23,783 nucleotides of DNA from a virus, in the IMG/VR virus record IMGVR_UViG_3300025168_000679, positions 1 through 23,783 of that record. The stretch is one strand, 5' to 3'. The position numbers and the translations under genes are program-made. The notes beneath the pieces were generated by a model, which saw nothing but the letters and a program-made list of their open reading frames with translations, was not told the origin of the DNA and did no database searches. Shown in pieces: positions 7,190 to 14,178 of this stretch (positions are counted from its first letter, which is position 1; each line of letters starts with the position of its first letter).

Positions 7190-7772
7190 AAGTTTTTATT
7201 TCGTATATTTTATATGAGAACTCAGCAGTTGCAATTAAGTTGTCAACATCAGTTGCAGCTTGTGTGTAGTCTAATGCACCTAATGATATTGGAAATGCAT
7301 CTTGAAAATTAATCTCTACAATAGGATTATTTTTGTTTGACAATATCATAAGATTTGCATCAGAATACATTGCTTTGTCTGGTGTTGATATTCCAACATT
7401 TACCGCATCTACGCCTGTCGATCTTTTACTGTCAGGTGTAGTTGATGTCACATCTCTGTGCGTAGTAAATTGACTTCTGTTTTTAGGAAACCCAATTCCT
7501 GTCAACCAGTTATGTAAAGACAAATAATTTTCTAGATATTCATCTACAATGAAAGATATGGAAAGATTGCCATAATCAAGTTTATCCCCCATTGTGGGAA
7601 TATCTTTATATGGTGTGTTTAAAATTGCTGGAGTACCAGAAATTTCAGGCACATTTGCACTAACAGTAAAAAATTCAACTTTAGGAAGTTGAAGTATTCC
7701 AAACTTAAACTGAGTTGGACTTGCGTAGTCTAACTTAGTTGGTTGTCTTGATGTGGGGGATTGGGTTGCCAT
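7185..7772 (-). CDS. Tail-tube-like virion structural protein (gp19/gp54-type fold suspected)
   Basis: This is a 195-residue protein with the opening pattern of T4 tube-fold proteins: FKFGILQLPKVEFFTVSANVPEISG at residues 22-46, comparable to the N(Q)FRV..I..P....F.C.....LP segment of gp19. It continues with GNLSISFIVDEYLENYLSLHNWLTGIGFP (about 68-96) and a C-terminal strand pattern (TAEFSYKIYEIKTL). It is a paralogue-like structural protein rather than the main tube gp19, which lies at 14206-14739. It could be a baseplate-proximal tube initiator (gp48/gp54 role) or a minor tail protein. There is no ribosome-binding sequence before its ATG. It starts 5 nt after the pqqA stop, so it probably depends on translation of pqqA. 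Confidence 0.75.
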   Translation of the reverse strand: MATQSPTSRQPTKLDYASPTQFKFGILQLPKVEFFTVSANVPEISGTPAILNTPYKDIPTMGDKLDYGNLSISFIVDEYLENYLSLHNWLTGIGFPKNRSQFTTHRDVTSTTPDSKRSTGVDAVNVGISTPDKAMYSDANLMILSNKNNPIVEINFQDAFPISLGALDYTQAATDVDNLIATAEFSYKIYEIKTL

Positions 7773-7777
7773 AGTTA

Positions 7778-7849
7778 TTAACGATTGTTGATATACATGG
7801 TTACTTCAAATCCAAATCTAACATCTTGATACGTTGGTTTTGTCCACAT
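7778..7849 (-). CDS. pqqA: PqqA, coenzyme PQQ precursor peptide (23 residues)
   Basis: A tiny gene read by hand. The 23-residue product starts MWTKP and contains GFEVTMY, then ends NNR. In length and nearly every conserved position it matches the compact PqqA of gamma- and betaproteobacteria (the Klebsiella peptide is also 23 residues, begins MW-KP, has GLEVTLY and ends SNR). Glu15 and Tyr19 are in place; these are the two residues that the radical-SAM enzyme PqqE joins, with PqqD as chaperone, before the peptide is cut out and matured into pyrroloquinoline quinone. Differences (Thr6, Tyr7, Gln8, Val10, Phe12, Ile20, Asn21) are mostly at positions that vary. A good ribosome-binding site, AAGGAG, lies 7 nt before the ATG, and an exact late promoter lies 27-34 nt upstream. 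No pqqB-E genes are in the window, so maturation would need host enzymes. Confidence 0.93.
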   Translation of the reverse strand: MWTKPTYQDVRFGFEVTMYINNR

Positions 7850-7875
7850 AGTTTTTCTCCTTATTAATCTACTAC

Positions 7876-7883
7876 TATTTATA
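7876..7883 (-). promoter_or_regulatory. T4-type late promoter for pqqA and the tube-like gene
   Basis: An exact TATAAATA on the minus strand lies 27 nt upstream of the pqqA ATG, with AAGGAG between. It sits immediately after the terminator of the HTH gene, so pqqA is insulated from upstream transcription and should be expressed late, with virion genes. Confidence 0.85.
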
Positions 7884-7885
7884 AC

Positions 7886-7914
7886 AAAAAAAAGGGGGAA
7901 CAAAAAGTCCCCCC
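7886..7914 (-). terminator. Rho-independent terminator after the HTH gene
   Basis: On the minus strand GGGGGA (complement of 7908-7913) pairs with TCCCCC (complement of 7894-7899) around an 8-nt loop, followed by eight T residues (7886-7893). It lies 26 nt past the HTH stop codon, the classical layout of an intrinsic terminator. Confidence 0.9.
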
Positions 7915-7939
7915 TCATCATACCATAATTGCTATGGAG

Positions 7940-8197
7940 TTAGACAGCTCGAAGTGCCTGATACCCAGCCGCAATCACTGAACGTGGTGCAGTACCTAGA
8001 CGATACTTATTATAAGTTTCACCATCAAATGAACTTACACGCTTGTTGAGGAAAATGGGATATCCCTCTGTTCGAAGTTTACTCATAACAGCACGAACAT
8101 TCTTAACACCGTAACGTGCGCTAATTTGTTTTGCTGTGAGCTCTGCACCATCGATAAGAGCGTTAAGTACTTTTTCAGTTTTAGTAATAGTAGTCAT
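7940..8197 (-). CDS. Small helix-turn-helix (winged-helix-like) DNA-binding protein
   Basis: This is an 85-residue protein. Residues 5-48 read as a helix, a second helix ELTAKQISARYG, a short turn, then a recognition-type helix VKNVRAVMSKLRTEG. A wing-like strand pair follows (YPIFLNKR, then GETYNKYRLG). The tail PRSVIAAGYQALRAV is helical. This is the arrangement of a small winged-helix DNA-binding protein. It could repress or activate phage or host promoters; the target is unknown. The frame extends 12 codons further upstream, but ATG 8197 is chosen because AAGGAGAA lies 8 nt before it. It has its own sigma70-type promoter, leader hairpin and terminator, unlike the structural genes on both sides. 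Confidence 0.85.
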   Translation of the reverse strand: MTTITKTEKVLNALIDGAELTAKQISARYGVKNVRAVMSKLRTEGYPIFLNKRVSSFDGETYNKYRLGTAPRSVIAAGYQALRAV

Positions 8198-8226
8198 TGT
8201 ATAATTTCTCCTTGTCATGACATTAA

Positions 8227-8248
8227 CAATCAAGGATTTCCCCGATTG
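8227..8248 (-). other. Leader hairpin in the HTH gene mRNA
   Basis: On the minus strand CAATCGGGG and CCTTGATTG form a 9-bp stem (two G-U pairs) with a 4-nt AAAT loop. It begins at or very near the predicted transcription start of the promoter at 8256-8285, so the mRNA would start with this hairpin, about 30 nt before the ATG. It may stabilise the 5' end, or the DNA may be an operator. Confidence 0.5.
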
Positions 8249-8255
8249 ATGTAAT

Positions 8256-8285
8256 ACTATAACACGTTATATGGTAAAATGTCAA
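8256..8285 (-). promoter_or_regulatory. sigma70-type promoter of the HTH gene
   Basis: On the minus strand a consensus TTGACA (8280-8285) is followed after 18 nt by TATAGT (8256-8261). The same TATAGT -10 is used in front of gp55. No TATAAATA lies between here and the HTH gene, so this unit should be transcribed by unmodified host polymerase, probably early. Confidence 0.8.
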
Positions 8286-8305
8286 TACCCTTTTGAAATA
8301 AAAGC

Positions 8306-8340
8306 AAAAAAAAAGGGATTCCGTGAAGAATCCCTCTTTT
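8306..8340 (-). terminator. Rho-independent terminator after gp23
   Basis: On the minus strand AGGGATTC and GAATCCCT (arms 8328-8335 and 8314-8321) form a perfect 8-bp stem with a 6-nt loop, followed by eight T residues (8306-8313). It lies 27 nt after the capsid gene stop and closes the head gene operon. Confidence 0.93.
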
Positions 8341-8362
8341 AATAGGTTGGTTGACCCAATTT

Positions 8363-9712
8363 TTACATCAAATTGGAGACTTTAACTCTTCGATACCAAG
8401 CATTAGTGTTTGCATCAAGAGAAGCATCAGTATTAACTGTGTCTCCAGCAGCAACTGCACCAGCAGCAGCGAATGGGTTAGCAGCAAGACCATAACGAGT
8501 CTTGAAACCAATCTTAGGTTGGAAAGAACTTTCACCAACCGCACGAACCATCTGTAGTGGAACGTAAGGGCAGTAGAAGAATCCAGCGTCATAAGGTGAA
8601 GTACCTTTATAACCAACAACATAGTACTGCGAAGCAGATACGTTTGCAGCATATGGATCAACATATACTTTATAACGTCCGTTCATAACACCAGCAAATG
8701 TGGTAGTTGTGTCGTCTACGTTTAAGTTGTTAGATAGAGCAGGAGTGTAATCAAGTACACCTGCCATCTGAAGTGCAGAAGCAACATCAGCTGAACAGAT
8801 AACCATGTTACCCTTCCCTCTACGAGTCTGTTGACCAATCGCATTGGCATCACGTTCTATTGCGAACATAAGACCTTTGAATTTCTCAACTGACCAACGA
8901 CCATTGGAATCTGTATCTAAATCGAAGATACCAGCAGTAGTTGTGTTAACCTGAGCACCCTTGACCGCAGTAACATACAACGAGCGAATTACTTCACGGT
9001 TGATTTCTGCGAGGATTTCAGAACTTAAAATGTTAGAAAGTTCTGTCTCTGCGTCAAGACCATGAATTGCTTTAAGGTCTTGTGCGAGTTCCATTGTGTA
9101 CTCAGCTTTTAATGCACGACTAACAGCAGTCACAGTTGACTTCTCGATTGAGAATGCCATCTGAGCAAATCCGTTGTCTGAACTATCGCCTAATGCTTCT
9201 GCCTGAGCAGTAGTCATACCTGTTGCAGAAACATATGTTCCAGCAGAAGGACTGTCGTTAAGGACAGAAGGGTTAGTTTCACTTGATCCAACATCACCAC
9301 CACCGATATCACCGGCAGAGTTCTGGTTAGATGCACCAGTTTGGCCAGGCATTGCCTCGTCAACAAGTGCTTCTGCACCATCTTGTGAAAGGAAAGATGA
9401 TCGCATTGCAAAGATAAGACCAGTAGGCCCTGTCATTGGTTGCACACCACATACGTCATACGCAATGAGGTTAGGCATTGCACGGCGTACTAGGGATATT
9501 AAGATTGGATCCCATGTATCGAATTGTCCACCACCAGTACTGTTGACTGGCGCTGTCTCTCCAAGAAAACCTCGGTCTTCTCGTAGTGCTTTTTCTTGGT
9601 TCTCTAAGATGAGAGTAGTAACTGCCCGCTTATAGGGATCGCTGATCTCAGGAAGATCGGGATGCTCTAGGACTGGCTGCCACTTTTCTTGTAGATGTTC
9701 TGTCTGAAACAT
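8363..9712 (-). CDS. 23: gp23-like major capsid protein
   Basis: This is the precursor of the T4-type hexameric capsid subunit, 449 residues (T4 521). The typical block LVRRAMPNLIAYDVCGVQPMTGPTG lies near residues 74-98, and the C-terminal half has the family pattern (GRYKVYVDPYA, YYVVGYKG, PYVPLQMVRAVGESSFQPKIGFKTRYG). The prohead protease gp21 cuts after (L/I)-x-E; LGE at 50-52, just before the Gly-rich TAPVNSTGGG, is the likely site and corresponds in position to the T4 cleavage at 65. AAAGGAG precedes the ATG. No exact late element lies in the 44-nt gap after gp22; the nearest is an ATTATAATA sequence. The gene is therefore read from the gp22 promoter or a degenerate one. Confidence 0.96.
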   Translation of the reverse strand: MFQTEHLQEKWQPVLEHPDLPEISDPYKRAVTTLILENQEKALREDRGFLGETAPVNSTGGGQFDTWDPILISLVRRAMPNLIAYDVCGVQPMTGPTGLIFAMRSSFLSQDGAEALVDEAMPGQTGASNQNSAGDIGGGDVGSSETNPSVLNDSPSAGTYVSATGMTTAQAEALGDSSDNGFAQMAFSIEKSTVTAVSRALKAEYTMELAQDLKAIHGLDAETELSNILSSEILAEINREVIRSLYVTAVKGAQVNTTTAGIFDLDTDSNGRWSVEKFKGLMFAIERDANAIGQQTRRGKGNMVICSADVASALQMAGVLDYTPALSNNLNVDDTTTTFAGVMNGRYKVYVDPYAANVSASQYYVVGYKGTSPYDAGFFYCPYVPLQMVRAVGESSFQPKIGFKTRYGLAANPFAAAGAVAAGDTVNTDASLDANTNAWYRRVKVSNLM

Positions 9713-9756
9713 TTGTTTCTCCTTTTAATTTAAATACATCTGTTTTTTATTATAAT

Positions 9757-10989
9757 TTACGCACTTGCCTTTTGATTACGACTGATTGCCGACAAATAAG
9801 CACTCATCGCTTCTGTCGTATCCATGTCCTTAGCAGTGCTACCATCTTCATCATTAAATGTCTGTTCGACTACAGTATTCTTAGGAAAGTAACTTTCCTT
9901 CAAAGTATTCAGTTTTTCTCGGAATGATTCCTCATTTCCAAAATCAACATCCTCTGTGAGCCCTCTGAACTTCTCAATTTCTGTGTCGGCCAAATCTTCG
10001 GAAACCTCAGATATAACCTGTTCACGAACTAGTTTAGAGTTTGAATTAACCAACTCAACCGATTTCTCAATTGATTCGTTTAATTTGTCTTCTAATTCGG
10101 AAATTCTTTCAGACTGTGCTTCGAGAACATTATATTTCTCGTTAGGCACATCAATATAGTGATCTTCAAACAACTGTTTCAGTCCAGAAATAAAGTCTTC
10201 TGCAATTTCGCCCTTTAATCCACGTTCAATTGCTAACTCATTCTCTTTAGTCCATTCTTCTACAACGTAGTTGAGATATGTATCTACTTTTTCAGTAAGT
10301 TCTTCTTTGAATGTCTCCACTTCAGTTTCTCTCTCAGAGCTAACTTCTTCGTGTATACGTTCAATTTCAGATCGTACTTTTGATTTAACAGCAGCTTCAA
10401 AAATTGTTGCTGCCTTAACTTTAAAATCTTCAGAAAGACTGTCATCTGCATTCATCAAAGCTTGTACATCTTCTTTTACGTTGATGTCTTTGATTCGTGC
10501 TTCAACTGCTTCTGCTTTTTGAACTTCTTCTTCAGTAGGTTCTGCAACCTCTTTTTGCATTGCAGACATAATAGTTTCGTACTGAGACTTTAAATCTCCA
10601 GCCTTCATACCTTCCATTTTGTCGTACATTGCTTGTAACATTTCTTTCTTGGTCTTAGGCATATCCATTTCCACTAAACTCTCTTCGCCTTCTAGTTCAT
10701 GACTAGCTGCGAGTTTTTCTGGTTTATCTGATTTGCCTGCACCCTTCTGTTGTGCATCGCTCTTAACTGGTTTTGCTTTCTTGCCAGCAATATCTGTTGG
10801 GGAAGATGTATCAGTTGGGTCAACTACTGCTGCCCCTCCGTCTACTACTTCTCCGCCTGGCGTTGCAACGGCAATCTTCTCAGCTTTTGCGGCAGGAGCA
10901 GCACCATCAGTAGGCTGTTTAGATGCCTCTTCTAGTTCTGCAAGCACATCCGCTTCCAGCTCTTCAATTGTTTTATCTATTTCCGACAT
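9757..10989 (-). CDS. 22: gp22-like prohead core scaffold protein
   Basis: This is a scaffold that fills the prohead and is degraded by gp21 during maturation. The 410-residue protein is acidic and nearly all helix, with long heptad-rich stretches (about 165-325). Residues 1-90 are a low-complexity Ala/Pro/Lys/Glu segment. It ends with a conserved-looking tail (DGSTAKDMDTTEAMSAYLSA). It is longer than T4 gp22 (269), as is common for marine relatives. Several L-x-E/I-x-E triplets could be gp21 cut sites. Position between gp21 and gp23 confirms the role. AAGGAG lies 8 nt before the ATG, and an exact late promoter is 29 nt upstream. Confidence 0.88.
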   Translation of the reverse strand: MSEIDKTIEELEADVLAELEEASKQPTDGAAPAAKAEKIAVATPGGEVVDGGAAVVDPTDTSSPTDIAGKKAKPVKSDAQQKGAGKSDKPEKLAASHELEGEESLVEMDMPKTKKEMLQAMYDKMEGMKAGDLKSQYETIMSAMQKEVAEPTEEEVQKAEAVEARIKDINVKEDVQALMNADDSLSEDFKVKAATIFEAAVKSKVRSEIERIHEEVSSERETEVETFKEELTEKVDTYLNYVVEEWTKENELAIERGLKGEIAEDFISGLKQLFEDHYIDVPNEKYNVLEAQSERISELEDKLNESIEKSVELVNSNSKLVREQVISEVSEDLADTEIEKFRGLTEDVDFGNEESFREKLNTLKESYFPKNTVVEQTFNDEDGSTAKDMDTTEAMSAYLSAISRNQKASA

Positions 10990-11018
10990 TTTGGTGTCTC
11001 CTTAATGCTGTTAACATA

Positions 11019-11026
11019 TATTTATA
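11019..11026 (-). promoter_or_regulatory. T4-type late promoter for gp22 (and gp23)
   Basis: An exact TATAAATA on the minus strand lies 29 nt before the gp22 ATG and directly after the gp21 stop codon. It probably supplies extra scaffold and capsid mRNA relative to the portal and protease genes upstream. Confidence 0.82.
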
Positions 11027-11028
11027 AG

Positions 11029-11688
11029 TTATAATCTTTTGAGGAAGTTTGCAAATTCTAAAGCTTCTTGAGCATGATTTCTTTTTGCTTCTACCACATC
11101 AAATTTTTGTTTCGTATCCTCTAACTCTGCTTCAAAAAGATGACCATGTTTCCAAACCCACTCTTTGCCTTCCATAATACCCTCAACAAATGCGTTGGGA
11201 GCAGAAGGATCAGCAACAATATCTGCCGCTGTTGCAAGATAAAAATCGTCACGAACATAGTTCGCACCGTTCTTTTGATTCAAACTACCCATTCCTCTTG
11301 AAGAAACACCTAGTTTTGCACCTTCATCCATAAGACTCTTTACAATCTCACCCATAGGGGTTGACATTATTTTTGCCTCACCGATAAAATTCTTTCCATC
11401 AGGTTCTAAAGAAGTAATCATATGAGATACACGTTCCAGATTGACCGTTGGGCCATCAGGGTGTCCTAGTTCTCCATATGCACGATTCTCTTTAATAAAA
11501 TTCTTGTTGTATTTTGTTACTTCGTTCTGAAGTACTTCCATAGGATATATTCGACCATTACGATTTTTAATATCAGCCTGCATAAAGATACCACGAATCT
11601 TGTAGGTCTTATCACCGTCTTCTTTTGCTTCGGTAATGTATTCTACATCGTGGTCTACTGCTTCTGAAAATAATCTAACTGTATTCAT
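11029..11688 (-). CDS. 21: gp21-like prohead core protease
   Basis: This serine protease cleaves scaffold and capsid proteins in the T4-type prohead. The 219-residue protein (T4 212) shows the His motif AYGELGHPDGPTVNLERVSH (His76) and the Ser motif LGVSSRGMGSL (Ser129/Ser130). The spacing is close to that of the His85 and Ser140 pair of T4 gp21. The segment YRIRGIFMQADIKNRNGRIYP-like at 29-49 is also family-typical (here it begins YKIRGIFMQAD). GGATAGGA precedes the ATG. It lies in the expected order between the gp67/68 region and gp22. Confidence 0.93.
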   Translation of the reverse strand: MNTVRLFSEAVDHDVEYITEAKEDGDKTYKIRGIFMQADIKNRNGRIYPMEVLQNEVTKYNKNFIKENRAYGELGHPDGPTVNLERVSHMITSLEPDGKNFIGEAKIMSTPMGEIVKSLMDEGAKLGVSSRGMGSLNQKNGANYVRDDFYLATAADIVADPSAPNAFVEGIMEGKEWVWKHGHLFEAELEDTKQKFDVVEAKRNHAQEALEFANFLKRL

Positions 11689-11699
11689 ATTCCTATCCT

Positions 11700-12095
11700 T
11701 TATGCTGGTATGATGATGCCATCAAAACCTGATACTTTTTTCATTTTCAACCAAACTGTTCCGATACAAGCTGCATCATTTTCAAAGAAAATGTCTCCTG
11801 TAATCCCAGAACCAGCATTGTTTGCTAAACTAGGTAGTGATTGGCTCCCAGCATTATAACTGCCGTTTGTGTTTAATGACATACAAGTAACATTTGACGT
11901 AGCATCCCATTCAATTTCTAATACAGAACTAACTGTCCACTGACAAGCAACAATAGAAACTCTAGGGTTAGTTGCAGCTCCTGCTACTTCAGACACATCT
12001 ATAATTTTTGTTGCTGTTGCGTTTGTTCCAGAAATAGTGGTTTTAGTAATCAGTTCAAAATCTGAATCTACTAATGTTTGTGTTACGAATGCCAT
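11700..12095 (-). CDS. Probable virion structural protein, 131 residues, function unknown
   Basis: The protein is rich in Thr, Ser, Asn and Ala with alternating hydrophobics (residues 1-70) and ends in WLKMKKVSGFDGIIIPA, so it looks all-beta. The small residues and NGSYNAGSQSLPSLANNAGSG loop are like capsid-decoration or other virion proteins, but I cannot name the family. It lies within the head gene cluster, between the 82-residue gene and gp21, a place where T4 itself has no such gene. AGGAG lies 7 nt before the ATG. It is likely co-translated with the head genes. Confidence 0.8.
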   Translation of the reverse strand: MAFVTQTLVDSDFELITKTTISGTNATATKIIDVSEVAGAATNPRVSIVACQWTVSSVLEIEWDATSNVTCMSLNTNGSYNAGSQSLPSLANNAGSGITGDIFFENDAACIGTVWLKMKKVSGFDGIIIPA

Positions 12096-12104
12096 TATTC
12101 ACTC

Positions 12105-12353
12105 CTATATTGATAACATTTCTTTTTCAAAATAGTCCATAAGTTCTTTTTCCCGAACTTTAAACTTTTTCGATGCGTTTTTAATAGTTTTATCAAAAGT
12201 ATTTAGGAAATCTGAAGGTTTAGAGTCCATAACTCCAAAAATTTGATCAACTGCGTTCTTCATCTTCGGAGAAAGCTTTTGATACGTCTTAGATTTCTTA
12301 TGTTCATCCCTTTCAACAACGGACAAATACATACTTTCAAATTTTTTAGTCAT
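12105..12353 (-). CDS. Small head-cluster protein, gp68 position
   Basis: This 82-residue, lysine-rich and probably all-helical protein (KLSPKMKNAVDQIFGVMDS, KTIKNASKKFKVREKELMDYFEKEML) has no recognisable motif. The gene order portal - gp67 - this gene - protease parallels T4 20-67-68-21, so it may be a gp68-like prohead core protein. That is by position only; T4 gp68 is longer (141). It overlaps the gp67-like gene by 8 nt through ATGACTAA, which suggests coupled translation. Confidence 0.75.
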   Translation of the reverse strand: MTKKFESMYLSVVERDEHKKSKTYQKLSPKMKNAVDQIFGVMDSKPSDFLNTFDKTIKNASKKFKVREKELMDYFEKEMLSI

Positions 12354-12534
12354 TACCTACTTCTTCTTCAGCGGCTGCAATTTCATCTTTTGCTTGTTGC
12401 ACAAATGTCTTTGCAACTTCTGACCGTTTAATTTCTAAAGTGTCTCCAATTTTTGTTGACATTGCAGTTTTAAAAACTTCTTCTGCACCTAAGTTATTTC
12501 CTGATGCCATTGCATCTACAAATTCTCTACTCAT
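12346..12534 (-). CDS. 67: gp67-like prohead core protein
   Basis: This is a 62-residue protein with a pattern close to T4 gp67 (PIP). It has a short N-terminal helix EFVDAMASGNN, then EEVFKTAMSTKIGDTLEIKRSEVAKTF, comparable to the T4 segment ARKLFAEAM(...)IDLIKEEKI. It ends in an acidic tail (EEEVGND), though the tail is far shorter than in T4 (80 residues). gp67 is a core component needed for correct prohead shape. Its ATG shares one base with the portal stop codon (TAATG), and the portal C-terminal codons GGAGAT supply the ribosome-binding site. Confidence 0.65.
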   Translation of the reverse strand: MSREFVDAMASGNNLGAEEVFKTAMSTKIGDTLEIKRSEVAKTFVQQAKDEIAAAEEEVGND

Positions 12535-14171
12535 TAGTTATCTCCTTTTTCAAATTTTTGGCTATCGTCTGGTTTGCCATCATGTTCTGGGTCTTCATAA
12601 TCTGGCATATCTTCTGGAGTTACTATTCCCCCAGCGCCATCTTGTGGATAACGAGTAATTCCGTCACCACCATCAGGAACATCAATACCACCGTCCATAG
12701 GATCAGTATCACGTTCTTTTCTAATTTGGTCATTCATATCAGCAATTTCTGCATCATTCATACGCAAGACTTTCTTTAATACATATTCTTTACTAAAGAA
12801 AGTACCGATATATGATTGTATTCCGTCAAGTGCTGAAAGTCTGTCATTAAGAAGTTCTGCATCTTTTAACTCTGAAAAATGTCCATCTTGTAAAAAGTCA
12901 TATTGAATATGTTCTTGAATTGCGGGCCAATCTTCTGGTGCAATTACACCCTTCAATAACAACTGCGTTTTAAGAATGTCTGTAAATAAAGGAACAAACT
13001 TCTTACGAATACGTTGCACAAACTTAGTGAACTTTAATTCATCTCTTGTTATCTCTGATGATCTACCTAAAGAAAATCCAGCATCAGAATCCATACGAGA
13101 TATTGGAACATTCAAAGACTTGTAAAGTTTCTTTTGAAAATATTGAATGTCATCAATCTCTCCTAGATTAGAGCCGCCTGGCAAAGTTGTAATCTCTGTA
13201 CCTCGACCACCTTCTCTACGAGGCAACCAAAAATCTTCTAACATAGACATATGATTTCGATCATCTCTAATCTCACCTGTCCTTGCATCGTATACTAACT
13301 TGTTACGATAACGATTCATTACGTCTTTTAAATATTGTTCTGCTTTAATCTTTGGTAGATTACCAACATCAATATAGAATATACGTCTTTCTGGCGCTCT
13401 TGATATACGATAGATAACTAACGCATCTTCAATCATTCTAAGTTGGTTAACAGGTTTGATTGCTTTGTGTAGATAAGAAAGAACTCGTCCACTATTGCCG
13501 TCTATTAAACCAGATGGACAATATGAAATTGAATCATAAGCAATTTTTAATCCTTGATTACTTCCAGAAGTTCCAGCTGACGCTAATCCTTTTTCATTAT
13601 AGATATAATACTCTTCAATTTTTTCAGTCATTTGTATTGAAGTTTTTTTGTCTAATGATTTTTTAACTTCTCTGACTTTCTTAATTTTAGTAGGATCAAT
13701 ATATCTTAATTCGGTAATGCCCCTTCTAGGGTTTTTAGTATCAATTATTTTGTGATAGAATACACGACCATCTACATACCATCTGCGAAAAACGTCATGA
13801 CCTTTTTGTTCAAAACTAAGAAGTCGCAAGACCTCATGAAATTCTGAACGTATTTTTCTTTTAATTTTTTCTGGATAGGGTACACGATCTAAAGTAATTT
13901 CTACTGCTACATCGTTTTGGTTTGCAACAATACCCTCATTGATAATATCTTCAATTGCAGTATCACATTCTGCTTGCTGAGCAATATCACGATACCTTCG
14001 AATTAAATCTAAATCGGTTCGTTCTCTACCATCTGTGTCTAAAACTTGTCCAAAAAAACCACCACCAGCAACGTCTATAGTGCCGTCATCAGGAGTTGGA
14101 GTGGAGAAAGTTGTTTCCCCACCCGAATCCTTAGCTGATCGTTGAATTTTGAATCCAAATAACTCTGCCAT
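12534..14171 (-). CDS. 20: gp20-like portal protein
   Basis: This protein forms the dodecameric portal vertex through which DNA is packaged. At 545 residues it matches T4 gp20 (524). Family blocks are clear: DLIRRYRDIAQQAECDTAIEDIINE near 54-78, RRWYVDGRVFYHKIID near 125-141, YRISRAPERRIFYIDVGNLPK near 255-275, FWLPRREGGRGTEITTLPGGSNLGEI near 317-342, and LNVPISRMD near 353-361. The C-terminal 60 residues are acidic and Pro/Gly rich. GTAGGAGAT precedes the ATG, but most of this ribosome-binding site lies in a leader hairpin (14179-14204). Confidence 0.96.
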   Translation of the reverse strand: MAELFGFKIQRSAKDSGGETTFSTPTPDDGTIDVAGGGFFGQVLDTDGRERTDLDLIRRYRDIAQQAECDTAIEDIINEGIVANQNDVAVEITLDRVPYPEKIKRKIRSEFHEVLRLLSFEQKGHDVFRRWYVDGRVFYHKIIDTKNPRRGITELRYIDPTKIKKVREVKKSLDKKTSIQMTEKIEEYYIYNEKGLASAGTSGSNQGLKIAYDSISYCPSGLIDGNSGRVLSYLHKAIKPVNQLRMIEDALVIYRISRAPERRIFYIDVGNLPKIKAEQYLKDVMNRYRNKLVYDARTGEIRDDRNHMSMLEDFWLPRREGGRGTEITTLPGGSNLGEIDDIQYFQKKLYKSLNVPISRMDSDAGFSLGRSSEITRDELKFTKFVQRIRKKFVPLFTDILKTQLLLKGVIAPEDWPAIQEHIQYDFLQDGHFSELKDAELLNDRLSALDGIQSYIGTFFSKEYVLKKVLRMNDAEIADMNDQIRKERDTDPMDGGIDVPDGGDGITRYPQDGAGGIVTPEDMPDYEDPEHDGKPDDSQKFEKGDN

Positions 14172-14178
14172 AATATCT

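Noticed and set aside
7778-7849. Chance origin of the PqqA-like peptide
   Set aside because: Exact family length, order of all conserved blocks, Glu15/Tyr19, an ideal ribosome-binding site and an exact late promoter occur together, which is not credible by chance.
8198-8233. Twelve-codon upstream extension of the HTH gene
   Set aside because: It contains the ribosome-binding sequence for the ATG at 8197 and overlaps the leader hairpin region.
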